This document shows, piece after piece, positions 61,369-64,000 of a stretch of 64,000 nucleotides of DNA. The position numbers and the translations under genes are program-made. This DNA is from Lysobacterales bacterium 66-474. GTDB taxonomy: Bacteria; Pseudomonadota; Gammaproteobacteria; Xanthomonadales; Rhodanobacteraceae. Position 1 is the stretch's first letter. Each line of letters opens with the position of its first letter. The notes below the pieces were generated by a model. That model saw only the letters and a list, made by a program, of their open reading frames with translations. It did no database searches and was not told where the DNA came from. The stretch lies in contig MKWP01000002.1 in the NCBI GenBank assembly GCA_001899805.1, positions 124,001 to 188,000 on the forward strand, in the 5' to 3' direction.

Positions 61369-61797
61369 TCAGGCGCTTCGGATGCGCGCGATGCACTTCA
61401 GCTCGATCGCGATCGGCGTCGGCAGCGCGGTGATGCCCAGCGTGGTACGGCACGGTGCCGCGGCCGGGTCGGGGAAATATTCCGCCCACACGGCGTTGTA
61501 GGCCTTGAAGTCGCGGGCCATGTCGGTGAGGAACACGGTGACGTCGACCAGCTCTTCCCAGCGTGCGCCGCTGGCTTCGAGCACTGCGCGCACGTTGGCG
61601 AAGACCTGGCGCGCCTGCGCCGCGATGTCGTGATCGACCAGCTTGCCGTCCGCGTCGTGCACGTTGCCCGGAATCGCATTGCTGCCCGGCGTGCGCGGCC
61701 CGATGCCCGAGAGGAACAGCAGTTCGCCGGCTCGCCGGGCGTGCGGATAGGCCCCGACCGGGGCCGGAGCGGCATCGGTCGAGGTGCTGCCGCTCAT
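61369..61797 (-). CDS. RidA/YjgF-family protein
   Basis: 142 residues. Family motifs: LLFLSGIGPRTPGSNAIPG, QARQVFANVRAVLEASGARW, VTVFLTDMARDFKAYN and, at the active site, Arg in PCRTTLGITALP and Glu in IAIELKCIARI. RidA proteins hydrolyse reactive enamine/imine intermediates; this variant resembles the 2-aminomuconate deaminase-like subgroup. ATG 61797 overlaps the stop of the upstream exported-protein gene by 4 nt. Confidence 0.9.
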   Translation of the reverse strand: MSGSTSTDAAPAPVGAYPHARRAGELLFLSGIGPRTPGSNAIPGNVHDADGKLVDHDIAAQARQVFANVRAVLEASGARWEELVDVTVFLTDMARDFKAYNAVWAEYFPDPAAAPCRTTLGITALPTPIAIELKCIARIRSA

Positions 61798-63248
61798 CGG
61801 TTTTGGCATGGCACGGGCTGGATGGCAGCCTGTCCGACCGCGGCAACGCTGCAGATGGCGGCCCTGGGTGAATCCGGCGGCGCGCTGGTCAGGGATTTGT
61901 CGGACGACTTCACGGTGATGGTCTGGCTGCCGATCCGCTGGCCGCGCTCGCTGCTGATGACCAGCCGGTAACGCTGGTCCGGGCGCAGGTAGAGCTGGCC
62001 GGTCGGGATGCTGTAGTTGCCGCTGGTGATCTTGATGTCGTCGATGGTCATCAACGGCACCGGGTCCAGCACCATGCGGTCGGCCGGGATCGCGTCCTCG
62101 CCTTCGTCGGCATAGAACGCCGCGACCATGCAGGGCCAGTGGTCCTGGCAGACGGTGCCATTGACGGTGTACGGGACGCGCGCGCCCCACAGCCCGGCCC
62201 AGGTCGGGCGGCCGTTGACGAAGTGTTCTTCGGGGAAGATCACGCTGACGTCGTAACCGGGCCGCAGCGACCACGGCTTGCCATCCTTGTCGACGAACAC
62301 GATGGGCCGGTCCGGGTGCACGGCGCCGATGATGGCGTCGTAATCCGGATGGTTCATCGAGCCGTCCAGGTGCGGGATCAGGATGGTCTGCTCCACCGAC
62401 AGCGGGTTGATGCCGGAGTCCTTGACGAAGTGTTCGGCCATCGATTGCGCGCCGAGGAACTGGCCGGTCTTCTGGATGTGTCCGTAACCGGCGTTGACCA
62501 CCAGCTTCGCGTGCGGGTCATCCTTCAGGATCTTCCACAGGTGCTTGGCCTGTTGCACTTCGCGTGCGTCGCCGGTGCGGTCGGGGTCAGCCTCGTAGGC
62601 GACCACCTTGTAACCCAGCTTCAGCGCGGTGCGCACCATTTCCGCGTAGATCGGCTCGCGCGTGTAAAAACCGCTCTTGGCAATCGGATAACCGCGTTCT
62701 TTCATCGCCGCCATGTCGGGCTGGTACAGGGTTTCCACCGCGAACACATTGAAGCCTTCCTCGCGCAATGGCTTCAGCAGCCGCACCGTCAGTGTGCGCG
62801 TCAGCGCGATGTTGTGGGCTTCGTTGAGGAACACCACGCGGTACTGTTTCGCGAGCTGCGGGATATAGTCGAGCGCCCGCAGATGGTGCCAGCCGGGTTG
62901 CGCGAGCGGCGAGGGGTTGTCGTCGGCAAGGGGTTTCTGCTGGATCGAAAACGCGAGTTCGGCGTCCCTGTAGTCGCCGAGGAAACTCTGGTACCAGGAA
63001 AGATACTGCCCGAAGATCGCGCGGAACGCGGGCTTGCCGTCCGCCGCGTAGGCACGCCGCATCACCTGGTATTGCGCCAGCAGTCCCTTCTGGTCGTGCG
63101 CGCGCTGCATGATCGCGTCCGACTTGTCCATGGCTTCGAGCTGCTGCTCGCGCCATATCGAGGGAACCTGCGCGGATGCCGCCGAAGCGACTGCGGCCAG
63201 CAGCAGTGCGGCGAGGCAGGGGTTGCGCGGGCGGATCATGGCGTTCAT
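61794..63248 (-). CDS. Exported protein with a Tiki/ChaN-like region
   Basis: 484 residues with a signal peptide (LAALLLAAVASAASAQ). Residues about 135-280 hold VVFLNEAHNIALTRTLTVRL, FNVFAVETLYQPDMAAM, GYKVVAYEADP and VVNAGYGHIQ, which recall the EreA/ChaN/Tiki (TraB-like) fold, where Glu and His line a pocket. The C-terminal 200 residues form a beta-rich region without a recognised domain, and end with a Cys pair. The substrate is unknown. It overlaps ridA by 4 nt, suggesting a joint job. Start ATG 63248; ATG 63239 is also possible. Confidence 0.7.
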   Translation of the reverse strand: MNAMIRPRNPCLAALLLAAVASAASAQVPSIWREQQLEAMDKSDAIMQRAHDQKGLLAQYQVMRRAYAADGKPAFRAIFGQYLSWYQSFLGDYRDAELAFSIQQKPLADDNPSPLAQPGWHHLRALDYIPQLAKQYRVVFLNEAHNIALTRTLTVRLLKPLREEGFNVFAVETLYQPDMAAMKERGYPIAKSGFYTREPIYAEMVRTALKLGYKVVAYEADPDRTGDAREVQQAKHLWKILKDDPHAKLVVNAGYGHIQKTGQFLGAQSMAEHFVKDSGINPLSVEQTILIPHLDGSMNHPDYDAIIGAVHPDRPIVFVDKDGKPWSLRPGYDVSVIFPEEHFVNGRPTWAGLWGARVPYTVNGTVCQDHWPCMVAAFYADEGEDAIPADRMVLDPVPLMTIDDIKITSGNYSIPTGQLYLRPDQRYRLVISSERGQRIGSQTITVKSSDKSLTSAPPDSPRAAICSVAAVGQAAIQPVPCQNR

Positions 63249-63319
63249 GCGGTTCCGCGAGATGGTGGCGGGACGTTATCCGGATCCCGGCTTCGATGGT
63301 TTGTTGCAGGGCGAAGCGT

Positions 63320-63973
63320 TCATGCAGGCGAACGGGCCAGCCGCGCCAACGCCTGCGAGTAACCGGATTCGAGGGCATCGAAACGGGTGACATCCATGCC
63401 GAGGTCGTGGATGCAGCCGTCGTGCAGACCATAGCACCATCCGTGCACCGTCAGCGCCTGCCCGCGATCCCACGCGTCGCGCACGATGGTGGTGTGGCAG
63501 GCATTGGCGACCTGTTCGATCACGTTGAGTTCGCAAAGGCGGTCATGGCGACGTGCCGGTGGCTCGGCGTCGATCAATGCCCGATGGTGCTCCAGCGTGT
63601 CGCCGATGTAGCGCAGCCAGTTGTCGACCAGGCCGAGGCGATCGCCCTTCAACGCCGCGCCGACGCCGCCGCAACCGTAGTGCCCGGTGATCATGATGTG
63701 CTCGACCTCCAGCACGTCCACCGCGAACTGCATCACCGACAGGCAGTTCATGTCCGAATGCAGCACCAGGTTGGAAATGTTCCGGTGCACGAACACCTCG
63801 CCCGGGTCGATGCCGAGGATCTGGTTGGCCGGCACGCGCGAATCCGAGCAGCCGATCCACAGGTATTTCGGGGTCTGCTGCCTGGACAGGCGCTCGAAGA
63901 AACCGGGGTCCTGGGCGCGGACCGCTTCCGACCAGCGGCGGTTGTTTTCGAGCAGTTCCGGTGGTGATGGCAT
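63320..63973 (-). CDS. can: Beta-class carbonic anhydrase
   Basis: 217 residues, interconverting CO2 and bicarbonate in the cytoplasm. Zinc ligands Cys42, His98 and Cys101 with the Asp44/Arg46 dyad (IGCSDSRVPA, GHYGCGGV) sit at the same positions as in E. coli Can. NLVLHSDMNCLSVMQFAVD and HGWCYGLHDGCIHDL are typical. The upstream region is cut off by the window end, so no promoter can be judged. Bicarbonate supply would support the PurK reaction and fatty acid synthesis. Confidence 0.97.
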   Translation of the reverse strand: MPSPPELLENNRRWSEAVRAQDPGFFERLSRQQTPKYLWIGCSDSRVPANQILGIDPGEVFVHRNISNLVLHSDMNCLSVMQFAVDVLEVEHIMITGHYGCGGVGAALKGDRLGLVDNWLRYIGDTLEHHRALIDAEPPARRHDRLCELNVIEQVANACHTTIVRDAWDRGQALTVHGWCYGLHDGCIHDLGMDVTRFDALESGYSQALARLARSPA

Positions 63974-64000
63974 GCTTTTTGTGTCCAGGGAAGTTCTGAA

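Noticed and set aside
1-64000. CRISPR arrays, rRNA, tRNA, transposase or integrase genes
   Set aside because: Looked for while reading; no regular spacer pattern, tRNA-like fold with CCA end, rRNA signature or recombinase motif was seen. A covariance-model or profile search would be the decisive test.

Overview
The window (64 kb, mostly high G+C, tightly packed genes) looks like a chromosomal segment of a gammaproteobacterium of the order Xanthomonadales (Xanthomonadaceae or Rhodanobacteraceae). The markers for this are the fused aspartate kinase/diaminopimelate decarboxylase LysAC, the MurL-MurD2 route to D-glutamate in peptidoglycan, PilY1 with a PilE-type minor pilin, and several dispersed palindromic repeats of the kind common in that order. 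I saw no rRNA or tRNA gene, CRISPR array, transposase or integrase.

Layout. 1-3003: end of a type IV pilus minor-pilin operon (pilY1, pilE). 3124-3838: Phd/VapC toxin-antitoxin pair. 3931-8813: aconitase A and a CLC transporter, divergent, separated by a hairpin-rich leader. 8814-9603: non-coding repeat field. 9604-11848: nudJ-mnmA-hflD operon with 4-nt overlaps. 11933-14583: clpS-clpA. 14619-17380: Tat-exported molybdenum hydroxylase with its 2Fe-2S subunit. 17821-23310: lysAC-murL-murD2 operon (diaminopimelate/lysine supply plus D-Glu formation). 23311-31143: accessory island with araC, a TonB-dependent receptor, a TPR protein and a LytS/LytTR two-component pair, bounded by a 33-bp direct repeat of the murD2 3' end. 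31147-34754: DUF4019 protein, OmpA-like lipoprotein, M13 metallopeptidase. 34845-38885: HrpA helicase. 39065-42768: membrane protein, nadC, DUF1631 protein. 42892-45042: Trm112-like protein, purE, purK. 45102-46895: gamma-glutamyltranspeptidase. 46949-49311: accessory hot spot with a RelE/HigB-type toxin-antitoxin pair, a duplicated ggt 3' end and two low-G+C integron gene cassettes with attC sites. 49312-55854: CPBP protease, tamB, tamA. 56309-58972: GH17-GT2 beta-glucan synthase. 59178-63973: hutG, small membrane protein, ArsR/SRPBCC pair, RidA with an exported Tiki-like protein, and a beta-carbonic anhydrase.

Themes. (1) Two apparently independent accessory insertions sit at the 3' ends of housekeeping genes (murD2, ggt), each with a copy of that gene's tail at the far side. 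(2) Palindromic elements that occur between genes also lie in frame inside lysAC, murL and (twice) hrpA, where they are translated as extra linkers. (3) Two cassette-type genes with matching attC sites point to past integron activity although no integrase is present here. Coordinates, start choices and repeat alignments were made by hand; no database search was possible.
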